Assembly (NCBI RefSeq): GCF_014137975.1 | Contig: NZ_JACGWZ010000005.1 | Location: 412,562-476,561 of the forward strand | DNA from: Halosaccharopolyspora lacisalsi | Lineage (GTDB): Bacteria; Actinomycetota; Actinomycetes; Mycobacteriales; Pseudonocardiaceae | DNA: 64,000 nucleotides | Direction of reading: 5' to 3' | Shown here: piece by piece, positions 46,765 through 55,891 of the stretch | Numbering within the stretch: position 1 is the first letter of the stretch | Layout: every line of letters begins with the position of its first letter | Position numbers and translations under genes: made by a program | The notes under the pieces: generated by a model | What the model saw: the letters and a program-made list of their open reading frames with translations, nothing else | What the model was told of the DNA's origin: nothing | Database searches by the model: none

Positions 46765-46990
46765 TTTTCCGAAGCGCATCGACGAAGCCCTGCTCGAGTA
46801 CGCGCGAAACCACGACCGTCATGCGGAAGGATGCACTCGCGCGACGGGTGATTCCCCGAATCAGTACGAGGACGTGGAACAGTTCCGTCGACCCCGGGAC
46901 CGGGGGGAAGCATCAGTGCACGCGGAGTTTCGCTCGAAAACAGCGAAATCCGATTTCGCGCGAAACGGGGTAACTATCGAGCGCGACTAA
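46765..46990 (+). pseudogene. Unidentified plus-strand remnant
   Basis: A frame ending at TAA 46988-46990 reads RIDEALLEYARNHDRHAEG and later FRSKTAKSDFARNG, with a protein-like composition but no clear start. Upstream it is interrupted by the decayed regulator. It may be the 3' end of a lost gene. Weak evidence. Confidence 0.2.
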
Positions 46991-46995
46991 GGCAG

Positions 46996-47694
46996 TTACG
47001 TCCTGCGCGGGCCGTTCAGGGTGGCGGCGATGGTTTCGGCCGCCTCCACGACGTGGGGGATGGCCTGCTCGGCGATGTCGTGGCGGTGGGTGATGACGTT
47101 GACGGCCGCGACGCGGTCGCCGGTGGGGGTGTGGATGGGTGCGGCGATGCCGTAGGAACCGGCGACGACCTCCTCGTGAGTGGTGATGTGCCCGGTTCGC
47201 CGCGTCTCGGCGACTCGTTCGGGCTCGTCGTCACGGGCGGGTTCGGCGGCCAGCAGGGCGATACCGGCCGCGCCCCGGTCGAGGGGGTCGCGGTTGCCGA
47301 CGCCGTAGGAGAAGTGCGGTCCGGGTCCGGACGGCTCGATGACGGCGATCGCCACGGCGCGCTCGCTTTCGGCGACCACGAGGCACGCGGTGGCGTTGAG
47401 CCGGTTGGTCAGGTCGTGCAGGACGGGCCGAGCGACGTCGAGCAACCGCGGCCGCAGCTGCTCGGCCAGGGTGAAGAAGACGAGCCCGACCCGGTAGCGG
47501 CCTTCGTCGTCGCGGGCGACGAATTCCTGTCGCACCAGGGCGGTCAACAACCGGTAGGCGATCGAGCGGTGCACGCCCAGCCGCGCGGCTACCTCGCTGG
47601 GACCGAGTCCTTCCGGGACTTCGGCGAGCATGCGCAACACGTGCAGGCCGCGTTCCAGCGTCTGCGATCCGTCCGCTCTGCCCTCGGCGGCCAT
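46996..47694 (-). CDS. IclR-family regulator of the homogentisate operon
   Basis: A 232-residue IclR protein. The HTH is LGPSEVAARLGVHRSIAYRLLTALVRQEFV; the GAF-like effector domain is LVVAESERAVAIAVIEPSG...GAAGIALLA...YGIAAPIHTPTGDRVAAVNV. ATG 47694 follows GGAGGA; longer starts lack one. It is divergent from the FAD monooxygenase and hmg genes across 103 bp, so it most likely controls them. Confidence 0.88.
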   Translation of the reverse strand: MAAEGRADGSQTLERGLHVLRMLAEVPEGLGPSEVAARLGVHRSIAYRLLTALVRQEFVARDDEGRYRVGLVFFTLAEQLRPRLLDVARPVLHDLTNRLNATACLVVAESERAVAIAVIEPSGPGPHFSYGVGNRDPLDRGAAGIALLAAEPARDDEPERVAETRRTGHITTHEEVVAGSYGIAAPIHTPTGDRVAAVNVITHRHDIAEQAIPHVVEAAETIAATLNGPRRT

Positions 47695-47797
47695 GAGTCC
47701 TCCGCGTTCGGTGCGGGTGTTGACACGCGTCACGTCCCCGCCGATAGTGATGAGGAATTGGTAACACACAATCTCGATAATTGCAACAGAGGCTGAT

Positions 47798-49492
47798 GTG
47801 TACTTCACTCCGCACCGCCACGGCTTCACCCCGTTCGCCTCGTCACCACCGGACGCCGCCCCCGAGCCCGTCGTGATCGTGGGGGCCGGGCCGGTCGGAC
47901 TCGCGCTCGCGCTGGGACTGGCCCGTCGCGGCGTGGTCGTGACCGTGCTCGAGTCCGGCGACTCGGTGTCCTACGGCAGCCGCGCGATCTGCCTGTCCCG
48001 GCACTCGCTGGAGGTGCTGGAGCGCCTCGGCGTCGGGGAGCGGTTCGCCGAGCGCTCGCTGCCGTGGACGTCCGGGCGCAGTTTCCACCGCGATACCGAG
48101 GTGTTGTCCTTCGCCATGCCGCACGAGGACGGTGACGTGCGTGCTCCGATGGTCAACATCTCGCAGTCGGAGGCCGAGCAGATCCTGGTCGACGAGATCG
48201 AAGCGACCGACCACTGCACCGCGCGGTGGCGGTGCCGCGTACTCGACTGCACCGAACGCGACGACCACGTCGGCGTCCGGGTCGAGACCCCGGAGGGCTC
48301 GCGGGAACTGCGCGCCCGCTGGGTGATCGCCGCCGACGGCGCTCGCAGCACGGTGCGGGAGTCGCTGGTGCTGCGCATGAGCGGCACGAGCTACGAGGGA
48401 CGCTACGTCATCGCCGACATCCACTGGCGCGCTCCGCTGCCGACCGAGCGCCGGGTGTGGTTCGACCCGCCGAGCAACCCCGGTTCCACGATCATCCTGC
48501 ACCGCCAGCCCGCCGACATCTGGCGGGTGGACTACCAGCTCGGCCCCGACGACGACCCCGAGGTCGAAACCACCGAGGAGCGCATCCGCGAGCGGATCAC
48601 CCGTCACCTGGACTGGCTGGGCAACACCGAACCGTGGACGCTGGAGTGGTCCAGCCTCTACCGGGCGCACTCGTCGTCGTTGGACTCCTACCTGCACGGT
48701 CGCGTGCTCTTCGCCGGCGACGCCGCCCACCTCGTCCCGATCTTCGGCGTGCGCGGGCTGAACTCCGGTCTGGAAGACGCCGACACGCTCGCGTGGACAC
48801 TGTCCTCGGTGGTGCACGGCACGGCCGGGCCGGAGCTGCTGCGGACCTACGCGGCCGAACGCCGCGCCGCCTGGCGCCAGTACGTCGACCAGGCCGAGAA
48901 GAGCACCCTGTTCATGACGCCGGGCACGCACGGGTACGCGATGACCAGGGACGCCGTGCTCACCCTGGCCAACCGGCGTCCGGTGCTGCGGGAGCTGATC
49001 AACCCCCGCCAGTCCGGGGCCACTCACAGCCGCACCTCGCCCCTGACGGTCGGCGCCACCGAGGACGAGCCGCGGTCGTTGGTACCCGGTGATCCGGTAC
49101 CGGACCACGCGGTGCGGGTCGCCGCCGGGGGAGCGAGGACGTCCGGTCTCAACGCCGAACGTGGTCCGGACCTCGCCGTGCTGGCCCTCGACAGCGAGCC
49201 GGAAGCGCTCGCCGACAAGGTGGCGGCGCTGCGCGCGCGACTCGCTCCGGGAGTGGGGGTTCGTGGACTGGCGACGAGCCGCGAGGCCGCCCGCGTCCAC
49301 GGCGCCGCACTCCCGGAGACGACGCTGCTCGACGACTCCGCCGAAACCCTGGCCCGCGCTCTCGACGCCGACTTCGGCGAGGTGTTCGTGATCCGCCCCG
49401 CCGGCTTGCTGCTGGGGCGGTTCCCCGACCTCGAACACCTCGGCCGCTGCGACGCCCTGGCCGATCACGTCCTGCGAGGAGGAAGCCGATGA
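47798..49492 (+). CDS. FAD-dependent aromatic hydroxylase (MhpA-like group A)
   Basis: A 564-residue flavoprotein monooxygenase. GxGxxG is VVIVGAGPVGLALALGLARRG (near 25-45), the second FAD motif is WVIAADGARSTVR, and the GD motif is GRVLFAGDAAHLVPIFGVRGLN. The C-terminal thioredoxin-like domain fits MhpA/PheA relatives. First gene of the homogentisate operon, so it may hydroxylate a phenylacetate (for example 3-hydroxyphenylacetate to homogentisate), an inference. It overlaps the next gene by 4 bp. Confidence 0.85.
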   Translation: MYFTPHRHGFTPFASSPPDAAPEPVVIVGAGPVGLALALGLARRGVVVTVLESGDSVSYGSRAICLSRHSLEVLERLGVGERFAERSLPWTSGRSFHRDTEVLSFAMPHEDGDVRAPMVNISQSEAEQILVDEIEATDHCTARWRCRVLDCTERDDHVGVRVETPEGSRELRARWVIAADGARSTVRESLVLRMSGTSYEGRYVIADIHWRAPLPTERRVWFDPPSNPGSTIILHRQPADIWRVDYQLGPDDDPEVETTEERIRERITRHLDWLGNTEPWTLEWSSLYRAHSSSLDSYLHGRVLFAGDAAHLVPIFGVRGLNSGLEDADTLAWTLSSVVHGTAGPELLRTYAAERRAAWRQYVDQAEKSTLFMTPGTHGYAMTRDAVLTLANRRPVLRELINPRQSGATHSRTSPLTVGATEDEPRSLVPGDPVPDHAVRVAAGGARTSGLNAERGPDLAVLALDSEPEALADKVAALRARLAPGVGVRGLATSREAARVHGAALPETTLLDDSAETLARALDADFGEVFVIRPAGLLLGRFPDLEHLGRCDALADHVLRGGSR

Positions 49493-49683
49493 GTACCCCC
49501 GCCGCCCCGCCCGAGCACATCGAGCACGCCGAGTTCGCGTGGCGCACACTCAGCGAGGCGCTCGACTCGGTACCCGAGTCCGACCGCGAGGGATTTCTGC
49601 TCCGGCTCGCCCTGCTCGCCGCGCTCGACCACCTCGACGCCGGAACGCTCACCGAACTGGTCGCCGAAGCCCGAACCCGCTGA
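49489..49683 (+). CDS. Small DUF2783-like protein beside the hydroxylase
   Basis: A 64-residue mostly helical protein (HAEFAWRTLSEALDSVPESDREGFLLRLALLAALDHLDAGTLTELVAEA). Small proteins of this shape follow MhpA-type monooxygenases in many bacteria (DUF2783). Its ATG overlaps the hydroxylase stop (ATGA), so it is coupled. A stabilising partner role is plausible, not shown. Confidence 0.65.
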   Translation: MSTPAAPPEHIEHAEFAWRTLSEALDSVPESDREGFLLRLALLAALDHLDAGTLTELVAEARTR

Positions 49684-49724
49684 CGGCGCGGACACGGCCG
49701 AACCGAGGAGAAGGGAAGAGGATC

Positions 49725-50918
49725 ATGGCCTATTACCGCCGAGTGGGGGAGGTGCCGCCGAAGCGGCACACCCAGCACCGCAAGCCGGACGGGGGGCTGT
49801 ACTACGAGGAGCTGATGGGCGAGGAGGGGTTCTCCTCGGACTCGTCGCTGCTGTATCACCGGAACATCCCGTCGGCGATCGTGGACTCGTCGGTGTGGGA
49901 GTTGCCGGATGTCGCGACGGAGCCGAATCACCCGCTGAAACCACGGCACCTGAAGCTGCACGAGTTGTTCGACGACCACGAGGGACGAGACGTGGTCACC
50001 GGACGTCGGCTGGTGCTGGGCAACGCCGACGTGCGGATCTCGTACGTGGTCGCCGGTGCGGCTTCGCCGCTGTACCGCAACGCGGTCGGTGACGAGTGCG
50101 TCTACGTCGAGTCCGGGCAGGCCACGGTGGAGACGGTGTTCGGGGCGTTGCCGGCGCGGGCCGGTGACTACGTGATGCTGCCGCGGGCGACGACGCACCG
50201 CTGGTTGCCCCACGGCGAGGAACCGTTGCGGGCGTACTGCATCGAAGCCCACAGTCACATCACTCCGCCGCGTCGGTACCTGTCGCGGTTCGGCCAGTTG
50301 TTGGAGCACGCGCCGTACTGCGAGCGGGACCTGCACGGGCCGAGCGAGCCGCTGCTGTCCGAGGGGGCCGATGTGGAGGTGCTGGTCAAGCACCGGGGCT
50401 CGCGGGGGATCGTGGGGACTCGGTTCGTGTGTCCGCAGCACCCGTTCGACGTGGTGGGCTGGGACGGGTGCCTGTATCCGTACACGTTCAACGTCGAGGA
50501 CTTCGAGCCGATCACCGGGCGAGTGCACCAGCCGCCGCCGGTGCACCAGGTCTTCGAGGGCGAGAACTTCGTGATCTGCAACTTCGTGCCGCGCAAGGTG
50601 GACTACCACCCGCTGTCGATCCCGGTGCCCTACTATCACTCCAACGTGGACTCCGATGAGGTGATGTTCTACTGCGGTGGCGACTACGACGCCCGCAAGG
50701 GCTCGGGTATCGGTCAGGGCTCGGTGTCGCTGCACCCGGGTGGGCATTCGCACGGGCCGCAGCCGGGAGCCTACGAGAACAGCATCGGCGCGGAGCGCTT
50801 CGACGAGCTGGCGGTCATGGTCGACACGTTCCGGCCGTTGGAGCTCGGCGAGGGAGGCCGGGCGGTCGACGACGGTGTGTATGCCTGGTCCTGGTCGGGA
50901 CGGGGGCCGTCGTCATGA
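49725..50918 (+). CDS. hmgA: Homogentisate 1,2-dioxygenase
   Basis: A 397-residue iron dioxygenase that opens homogentisate to maleylacetoacetate. MAYYRRVGEVPPKRHTQHR is the conserved start; LYRNAVGDECVYVESG, LPRATTHRWLP, PVPYYHSNVDSDEVMFYCGG and the metal-site LHPGGHSHGPQPG follow, with ERFDELAVMVDTF. It sits third in the operon with an ATGA overlap to the next gene. AGAGG precedes the ATG. Confidence 0.95.
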   Translation: MAYYRRVGEVPPKRHTQHRKPDGGLYYEELMGEEGFSSDSSLLYHRNIPSAIVDSSVWELPDVATEPNHPLKPRHLKLHELFDDHEGRDVVTGRRLVLGNADVRISYVVAGAASPLYRNAVGDECVYVESGQATVETVFGALPARAGDYVMLPRATTHRWLPHGEEPLRAYCIEAHSHITPPRRYLSRFGQLLEHAPYCERDLHGPSEPLLSEGADVEVLVKHRGSRGIVGTRFVCPQHPFDVVGWDGCLYPYTFNVEDFEPITGRVHQPPPVHQVFEGENFVICNFVPRKVDYHPLSIPVPYYHSNVDSDEVMFYCGGDYDARKGSGIGQGSVSLHPGGHSHGPQPGAYENSIGAERFDELAVMVDTFRPLELGEGGRAVDDGVYAWSWSGRGPSS

Positions 50919-51775
50919 GCACCCCACTACTGCTGGAGGCCCTGGTCGACGACGCGGGCCTGTTCCCGCCCACGGCGCTGGACATGCCGGCTGCGGTGGT
51001 GCGGCACCGGGCGGACCAGCGCGCGGAGGAACCGATGCTGACCCACCGGTTGCTGTGCCCGGCCGGCCGGATCGGCGAACTCCGGTCCGAACTGGCCGAC
51101 ACCGACCGCGTTCGGCTCGGACTCATCACCGACCGGGGACCGGACGGCCTCGACGAGGTCCTGGACGAGATCGACAGTGATCCTCGCCTGGAGCTGTCGC
51201 TGCTGGAGGTTCCGCTGGCGAAGTTCGGTGGAGGCGTACCGGCGGCTCTGCGAGCGCTGGATCGGGTCTCGGCCGAGGTCGCGGCCTACTTCGAACCCGC
51301 CGCGGTCGACGGGATCGACGACGTGGCCACCGAGCTCGCCGAATCCGAATCCCGCCGTCGCCTGGGCGGCAAGTTGCGCTGCGGTGGTGTGCGTGCCGAA
51401 CTGTTCCCGAGCGCGGAACAGGTGGCGCGCTTCCTGTCCGTGTGCGCGCGGGTCGGGATCCCGCTGAAAGCCACGGCCGGTCTGCACCAGGCGGTGCGCC
51501 ACGGCGATCCCGTCACCGGGTTCGTGCATCACGGCTACCTCAACCTGCTGCTGGCCGCCGCGTCGGCGAGCGACGGGGCCGACGAGGGCCGGGTGCGGGA
51601 AGCGCTGACCGTCACCGATCCCGCCGAGCTGGCCCGGAGGATCGGTGAGTTGGACAGGGACGCGGTCTCGCGGACGCGGTCGGTGTTGGTCAGTTACGGA
51701 TCGTGCAGCACGAGCACGCCGATCGGTCGGGCACGAGAGGTTCTGGAAGCGACGGAAAGGCAGGAAGTGCAGTGA
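50915..51775 (+). CDS. Conserved unknown protein in the homogentisate operon
   Basis: A 286-residue protein between hmgA and fahA, coupled to both by 4-bp overlaps. LVDDAGLFPPTALDMPAAV, GGKLRCGGVRAELFPSAEQVARFL, GIPLKATAGLHQAVRH and LVSYGSCSTSTPI are probably conserved blocks. The Lys in KATAGLH and Lys/Cys in KLRCGG could be active-site residues in a barrel, but the family is unknown to me. No maleylacetoacetate isomerase is present in the operon, and this is the only candidate to fill that step (inference). Confidence 0.7.
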   Translation: MSTPLLLEALVDDAGLFPPTALDMPAAVVRHRADQRAEEPMLTHRLLCPAGRIGELRSELADTDRVRLGLITDRGPDGLDEVLDEIDSDPRLELSLLEVPLAKFGGGVPAALRALDRVSAEVAAYFEPAAVDGIDDVATELAESESRRRLGGKLRCGGVRAELFPSAEQVARFLSVCARVGIPLKATAGLHQAVRHGDPVTGFVHHGYLNLLLAAASASDGADEGRVREALTVTDPAELARRIGELDRDAVSRTRSVLVSYGSCSTSTPIGRAREVLEATERQEVQ

Positions 51776-52974
51776 CGACGACGAGTTGGGTGCCGGTAAC
51801 CGAGGGTTCGGACTTCCCGGTGACCAATCTGCCCTACGGGGTGTTCACTCCCGAGGGCGGTTCCGCGCGGGTGGGGGCGGCCATCGGTGAGTACGTGTTG
51901 GATCTCGCCGCCGCGCTCGACGACGCGGTGTTCGCGCAGCCGAGCCTGAACGCGTTTCTGGCGCAGGGCAGGCCGCGTTGGCAGCAGGTGCGGGCCCGGA
52001 TCACCGAGCTGCTGACCGACGAGGCCCACCGCGAGCTGGTGGAGCCGGCGCTGCACCGGATCGACGAGGTGCGGTTGTCGCTGCCGTTCGAGGTGGCCGA
52101 CTACGTCGACTTCTACGCCTCCGAGTATCACGCCAGCAACATCGGGCGGATGTTCCGACCGGACTCGCCGCCGCTGATGCCGAACTGGAAGCACCTGCCG
52201 GTGGGCTATCACGGCCGGGCCGGCACCGTGGTCGGCTCCGGTGAACCCGTCGTCCGCCCCTGCGGGCAGCGCAAACCCCCGCAGGACGCGGAGCCGACCT
52301 TCGGGCCGTCGCAGCGACTGGACATCGAGGCCGAGGTCGGCTTCGTCGTCGGCACCCCCAGCAGCATGGGTACCCGGGTGTCGACGGACGAGTTCGCCGA
52401 GCACGTCTTCGGGGTGTGCCTGGTCAACGACTGGAGCGCCCGCGACATCCAGGGCTGGGAGTACGTCCCGCTCGGCCCGTTCCTGGGCAAGTCCTTCGCG
52501 ACCTCGGTCTCGCCGTGGATCGTGCCGCTGGATGCGCTGGAACCGGCCAGGGTCGCCACTCCGCCCCAGGAACCCGAGCCGTTGGACTACCTGCGCGAGC
52601 AGCAGTCGTGGGCTCTGGACCTGGCACTGGAGGTCCGGCTCAACGACGAGGTCGTCTCCCGGCCGCCTTTCGACACGCTGTACTGGTCCCCGGCCCAACA
52701 GCTGGCGCACATGACCGTCAACGGCGCCTCGTTGCGCACCGGCGACCTGTACGCCTCCGGCACCGTCTCGGGCCCCGAGCCCGACCAGCGGGGTTCGCTG
52801 ATCGAGTTGAGCTGGAACGGCCACGACCCGGTCAAACTCGACGACGGCAGCCAGCGGGTCTTCCTCGAAGACGACGACACCGTGACCATCCGCGCCACCG
52901 CTCCCGGCATCGAGGGCACTCGCATCGGATTCGGCGAGGTCACCGGCACTGTTCACCCCGCCCGCGAGTCGTAA
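51772..52974 (+). CDS. fahA: Fumarylacetoacetase
   Basis: A 400-residue FAH that splits fumarylacetoacetate into fumarate and acetoacetate. SH3-like N-terminus (FPVTNLPYGVFTPEGG) then the catalytic barrel: VDFYASEYHASNIG, VGYHGRAGTVVGSG (catalytic His), LDIEAEVGFVVG (metal Glu), VNDWSARDIQGWEYVPLGPFLGKSF (metal Asp), PAQQLAHMTVNGASLRTGDL. The GTG at 51772 overlaps the previous stop (GTGA). Last gene of the operon; a hairpin follows. Confidence 0.95.
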   Translation: MTTTSWVPVTEGSDFPVTNLPYGVFTPEGGSARVGAAIGEYVLDLAAALDDAVFAQPSLNAFLAQGRPRWQQVRARITELLTDEAHRELVEPALHRIDEVRLSLPFEVADYVDFYASEYHASNIGRMFRPDSPPLMPNWKHLPVGYHGRAGTVVGSGEPVVRPCGQRKPPQDAEPTFGPSQRLDIEAEVGFVVGTPSSMGTRVSTDEFAEHVFGVCLVNDWSARDIQGWEYVPLGPFLGKSFATSVSPWIVPLDALEPARVATPPQEPEPLDYLREQQSWALDLALEVRLNDEVVSRPPFDTLYWSPAQQLAHMTVNGASLRTGDLYASGTVSGPEPDQRGSLIELSWNGHDPVKLDDGSQRVFLEDDDTVTIRATAPGIEGTRIGFGEVTGTVHPARES

Positions 52975-53040
52975 CTCCGGCGCTCGCCCCCGGGAAGCGG
53001 CGCTCTCGCGTGCCGCGGACTCGCTCCGGGCTTCCCGCCG

Positions 53041-53068
53041 GGCACCGAGCGGCCCTCCGCTCGGTGCC
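53041..53068 (+). terminator. Terminator of the homogentisate operon
   Basis: GGCACCGAGCGG (53041-53052) and CCGCTCGGTGCC (53057-53068) form a perfect 12-bp stem with a 4-nt loop, 67 bp after the fahA stop. It probably ends the operon. No T-run. Confidence 0.75.
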
Positions 53069-53539
53069 CGGTCCGGGAGTGCGCAGATCCGGCCGGCAGG
53101 AGGCCGCACCTGCGAAGATTTCCGCCTCGCCGTGGTCGGCGGAGAATTCGCTGATGCGGCGCGCTGTGCGCCCCGGTGCCTGAGTGGCCGTTCACCTTCA
53201 CGCGCTTCCGCTCGCTCAGTGCCGACCGGTCGATCGCTGCGCCGCGACCCGGTCAGCGAACGGGCTGAGCCGAAGACCAGTTCGGGAACCGGGTGATCAG
53301 GTCCTCGTCCCCGCTGAACACGACGTCGTGCTGCCTGCTCGACTCGCGCACGGGGTCGGTGTCCGTACCGGATTCCGTGCCGTACCCGCGAGGAGACGCG
53401 GATGCGCGCGCCCACCCGGCACGTCGGAATCCGGGCGGCAACCGAGGCATCCTCGCCGCTCACGAGGAGCCACCCGCGCCGGGACTTGTCGTCGAGGACG
53501 ACGCGCTGGTCGGACTCGGTTGCCGTTGCTTCGATGGAG

Positions 53540-53794
53540 TCATGGCACCCCAGCTACGTTGATCGGGGGCCGACCGCGGTCCCGGAACTCGTCGGCCTGC
53601 GCATCGTCTCGGCCCGATCAATCGGATTCGTGCTCTCCGGTGAGGGACTTCCCCCCGTCTACGTCAGCGGCCACAGCTCCGCCCCGGGCGTCATCACCGA
53701 GATCGCGGAGCGGATCGGCTCGGTCGACGTTGTCGTCGAGCTGGCCCCGCACCCGCCGGGTGTCCAGCCGGTGCCGATTCCGCTCCATGACTGA
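53540..53794 (+). pseudogene. MBL-fold hydrolase 3' remnant
   Basis: The reading frame ending at TGA 53794 includes ELVGLRIVSARSIGFVLSG followed by GLPPVYVSGHSSAPGVITEIAERIG, like the C-terminal half of MBL-fold metal-dependent hydrolases (YVSGD-type site, with D replaced by H). There is no start or HxHxDH motif upstream, so only a fragment remains. It abuts an IS3 remnant. Confidence 0.4.
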
Positions 53795-53799
53795 CGTGA

Positions 53800-54255
53800 T
53801 TCTCCCCGTCGGGGTTGCGTCACGGCGTTGCTGCTGTGTGAGCTTTTTGTCGAGCCGTTCGTAGTAGCGTTGCCGATGACGCCCAGCATGTCGCCCGTGA
53901 ACGTCATCGTGTGCTGCGGCGGATCCTTGGCGCGTTCGGCGGCGATGACCGAGTACTTCACTTCGGTGACTGGCGAAGTACTGCGTCGCGCGCCTGAAAG
54001 ATCGCGCTCCGTGCGGACGGTGTGGTAGCCGTTGCGGAGTTGCTCCAGTTCGCCGCGTTCCGAGGTCGTCAACGGCTTCTCGTCGTCGGACTCGGTCTGG
54101 CGGGTCCGGTTGGCCCAGTTCGCCAACGTTTCCCCAAGTCACCCCGAGATCGCGGGCGACTTCGGCAATCGGTGTCCCCGACTCGGGATCCTGGCGCACG
54201 AGCGCGATGCTCGGCGGTGTACCTTCGGCGCGTCGCCGCCACGGTCAACTTCTTT
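53800..54255 (-). pseudogene. IS3-family transposase remnant
   Basis: Minus-strand fragments in at least three frames: RRRYTAEHRA and RQDPESGTPIAEVARDLGVTWGNV (orfA HTH), NWANRTRQTESDDEKPLTTSERGELEQLRNG (orfA leucine-zipper part), VTEVKYSVIAAERAKD and DMLGV/RQRYYERLDKK (orfB N-terminus). The DDE catalytic domain is missing. No terminal repeats were found, so this is an old, truncated copy. Confidence 0.62.
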
Positions 54256-54470
54256 CGCAGGCAGTCGATCACTGCTCTCGGCTGCCCGCTACAGCGGAAA
54301 CGACCCAAACTGCCGCAGTCGTGCCGGCCACCGTGTCGTCGGGCACAGTGGACCGACACGGTGGTTTCTCGAAGAGTCGGACAGCCAAAAGTGGGTCGTC
54401 CACAGCTGGATGACGTAATCCACTCCGGGGGGAGGTTTACATTTGCGCGGTGTGGGGCAATCAGCGTTCT

Positions 54471-55577
54471 ATGAATGATCTCTACAGTCGGGTCGATCGC
54501 GATTCGCCGAGGCCGGACCGTGGCGAAACGTTGCCTGCTGCTGCGGCGTTCTGTACGCGCTGGTTGCTCATCGGGGTGGCCGTGTACGCACTCGTCCGCC
54601 TGGCCGTGCGGCTGCAGGTCGTGGTGATTCCGGTGGTGGTGGCGGTGCTGCTGGCCGCGTTACTGGCGCCACTGGTGACATGGCTGGACAACCGCGGCTT
54701 CCCGCGTTGGCTGGCCACGATCACCGTTATGCTCACCGGGCTGGCCGTGCTGAGCGGAGTGCTGGTCTTCGTCGTCGCCTCGTTCGCCGCCAGCCTGCCC
54801 GCACTGTCCGAGCAACTCGTGGCCAGTGTGCGGTCCCTGCACGACTGGGCCGTGTACGGACCGCTGGGGTTGGATCCGCAACAGATCGGTCGGATGCAGC
54901 AGCAGGTGATCGGCTGGCTCAGCAGCAACCAGCAACGTTTGGCCAGCGGAGCCCTGAGCACGACTTTCACAGTCGGCGGCATTCTGGGTGGAATGCTGCT
55001 GGTGCTGTTCTCCCTGGTGTTCTTCCTGCACGGGGGCAACCGCATCTGGCAGAGCATGTGCCGAATCGCACCGGCCCGGCAACGGGAGCGGATCGAACTG
55101 GCCGGTCGCCGCGCGTTCCGGTCGCTGACGGCCTATGCACGGGCCACGAGCCTGGTCGCCATGGCCGACGCGATCGGTATCGGGGCCGGTCTGTGGATCG
55201 TGGGTGTGCCGTTGGCCGGCCCGTTGACCGCGCTGGTGTTCCTCGGCGGGTTCCTGCCGGTGCTGGGCGCGCTGGTCTCCGGAGCGATCGCGGTCCTGGT
55301 GACGTTGGTGACCCAGGGCTTCCTCGCGGCGCTGATCATCCTCGTCGTCGTCGTGATCGTCCAGCAGATCGAGGGCAACGTGCTGCAGCCGTGGCTGCTC
55401 GGCGACGCCGCCCAGCTGCACCCGCTCGCGGTGGTCCTGACAGTGACCGCTGGAGCCAGCCTCGCCGGTGTCATCGGTGCTTTGCTCGCGGTCCCACTGG
55501 TCACGACCGTGCAGTCCTTCGTGCAGACGTGGACGCACGACTCCCGAGAACAGGAGGCCACGGCCCACCAGTCCTGA
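54471..55577 (+). CDS. AI-2E family (PF01594) membrane transporter-like protein
   Basis: A 368-residue protein with about eight hydrophobic helices: a first pair near 23-65 (WLLIGVAVYALVRLAVRLQ), then a soluble helical region, and a C-terminal block PVLGALVSGAIAVLVTLVTQGFLAALIILVVVVIVQQIEGNVLQPWLLG with the conserved EGNVLQP motif. The family includes TqsA, yet substrates vary widely. ATG 54471 is chosen; GTG 54450 is an in-frame alternative. No operon partner. Confidence 0.85.
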   Translation: MNDLYSRVDRDSPRPDRGETLPAAAAFCTRWLLIGVAVYALVRLAVRLQVVVIPVVVAVLLAALLAPLVTWLDNRGFPRWLATITVMLTGLAVLSGVLVFVVASFAASLPALSEQLVASVRSLHDWAVYGPLGLDPQQIGRMQQQVIGWLSSNQQRLASGALSTTFTVGGILGGMLLVLFSLVFFLHGGNRIWQSMCRIAPARQRERIELAGRRAFRSLTAYARATSLVAMADAIGIGAGLWIVGVPLAGPLTALVFLGGFLPVLGALVSGAIAVLVTLVTQGFLAALIILVVVVIVQQIEGNVLQPWLLGDAAQLHPLAVVLTVTAGASLAGVIGALLAVPLVTTVQSFVQTWTHDSREQEATAHQS

Positions 55578-55891
55578 AGCTTCGTTGCCTCTCCTGACAC
55601 GGCGCTTCCGCGGCGGCCGAGCGCGGTCTGAGCAGGTGGCGTCGTCCTGCGGTGCTGCCTGACCGACTCTGGTCGCGCCCCGCCTGGGCTCGGCGGAGCG
55701 GGAGGGGACAAGTACATGACCGCCGAGTCCTGCACGTCGACGACCGTCGGCACCGTCCGGACCAGTGTCGCCGAAGCGGCACGGCCGGCTGCGGTGGCTC
55801 GCTACGACAGCGGGACATCCCGCCGGCCGGAACACCCACCGTCGGGGACCCGTTCCCGGACGGTGGACGACTCGTCGCTCGGGTGGAGCAC
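55578..55891. other. Convergent intergenic region, no gene supported
   Basis: About 314 bp between the AI-2E gene and the aldo/keto reductase, which converge. Short ORFs exist in several frames but none has a good ribosome site or recognisable product. No strong hairpin was found. Confidence 0.4.

Noticed and set aside
53253..53450. Minus ORF with SSRQHDVVFSGDEDLITRFP
   Set aside because: A protein-like stretch, but no start or family; may be another remnant in the decayed region.
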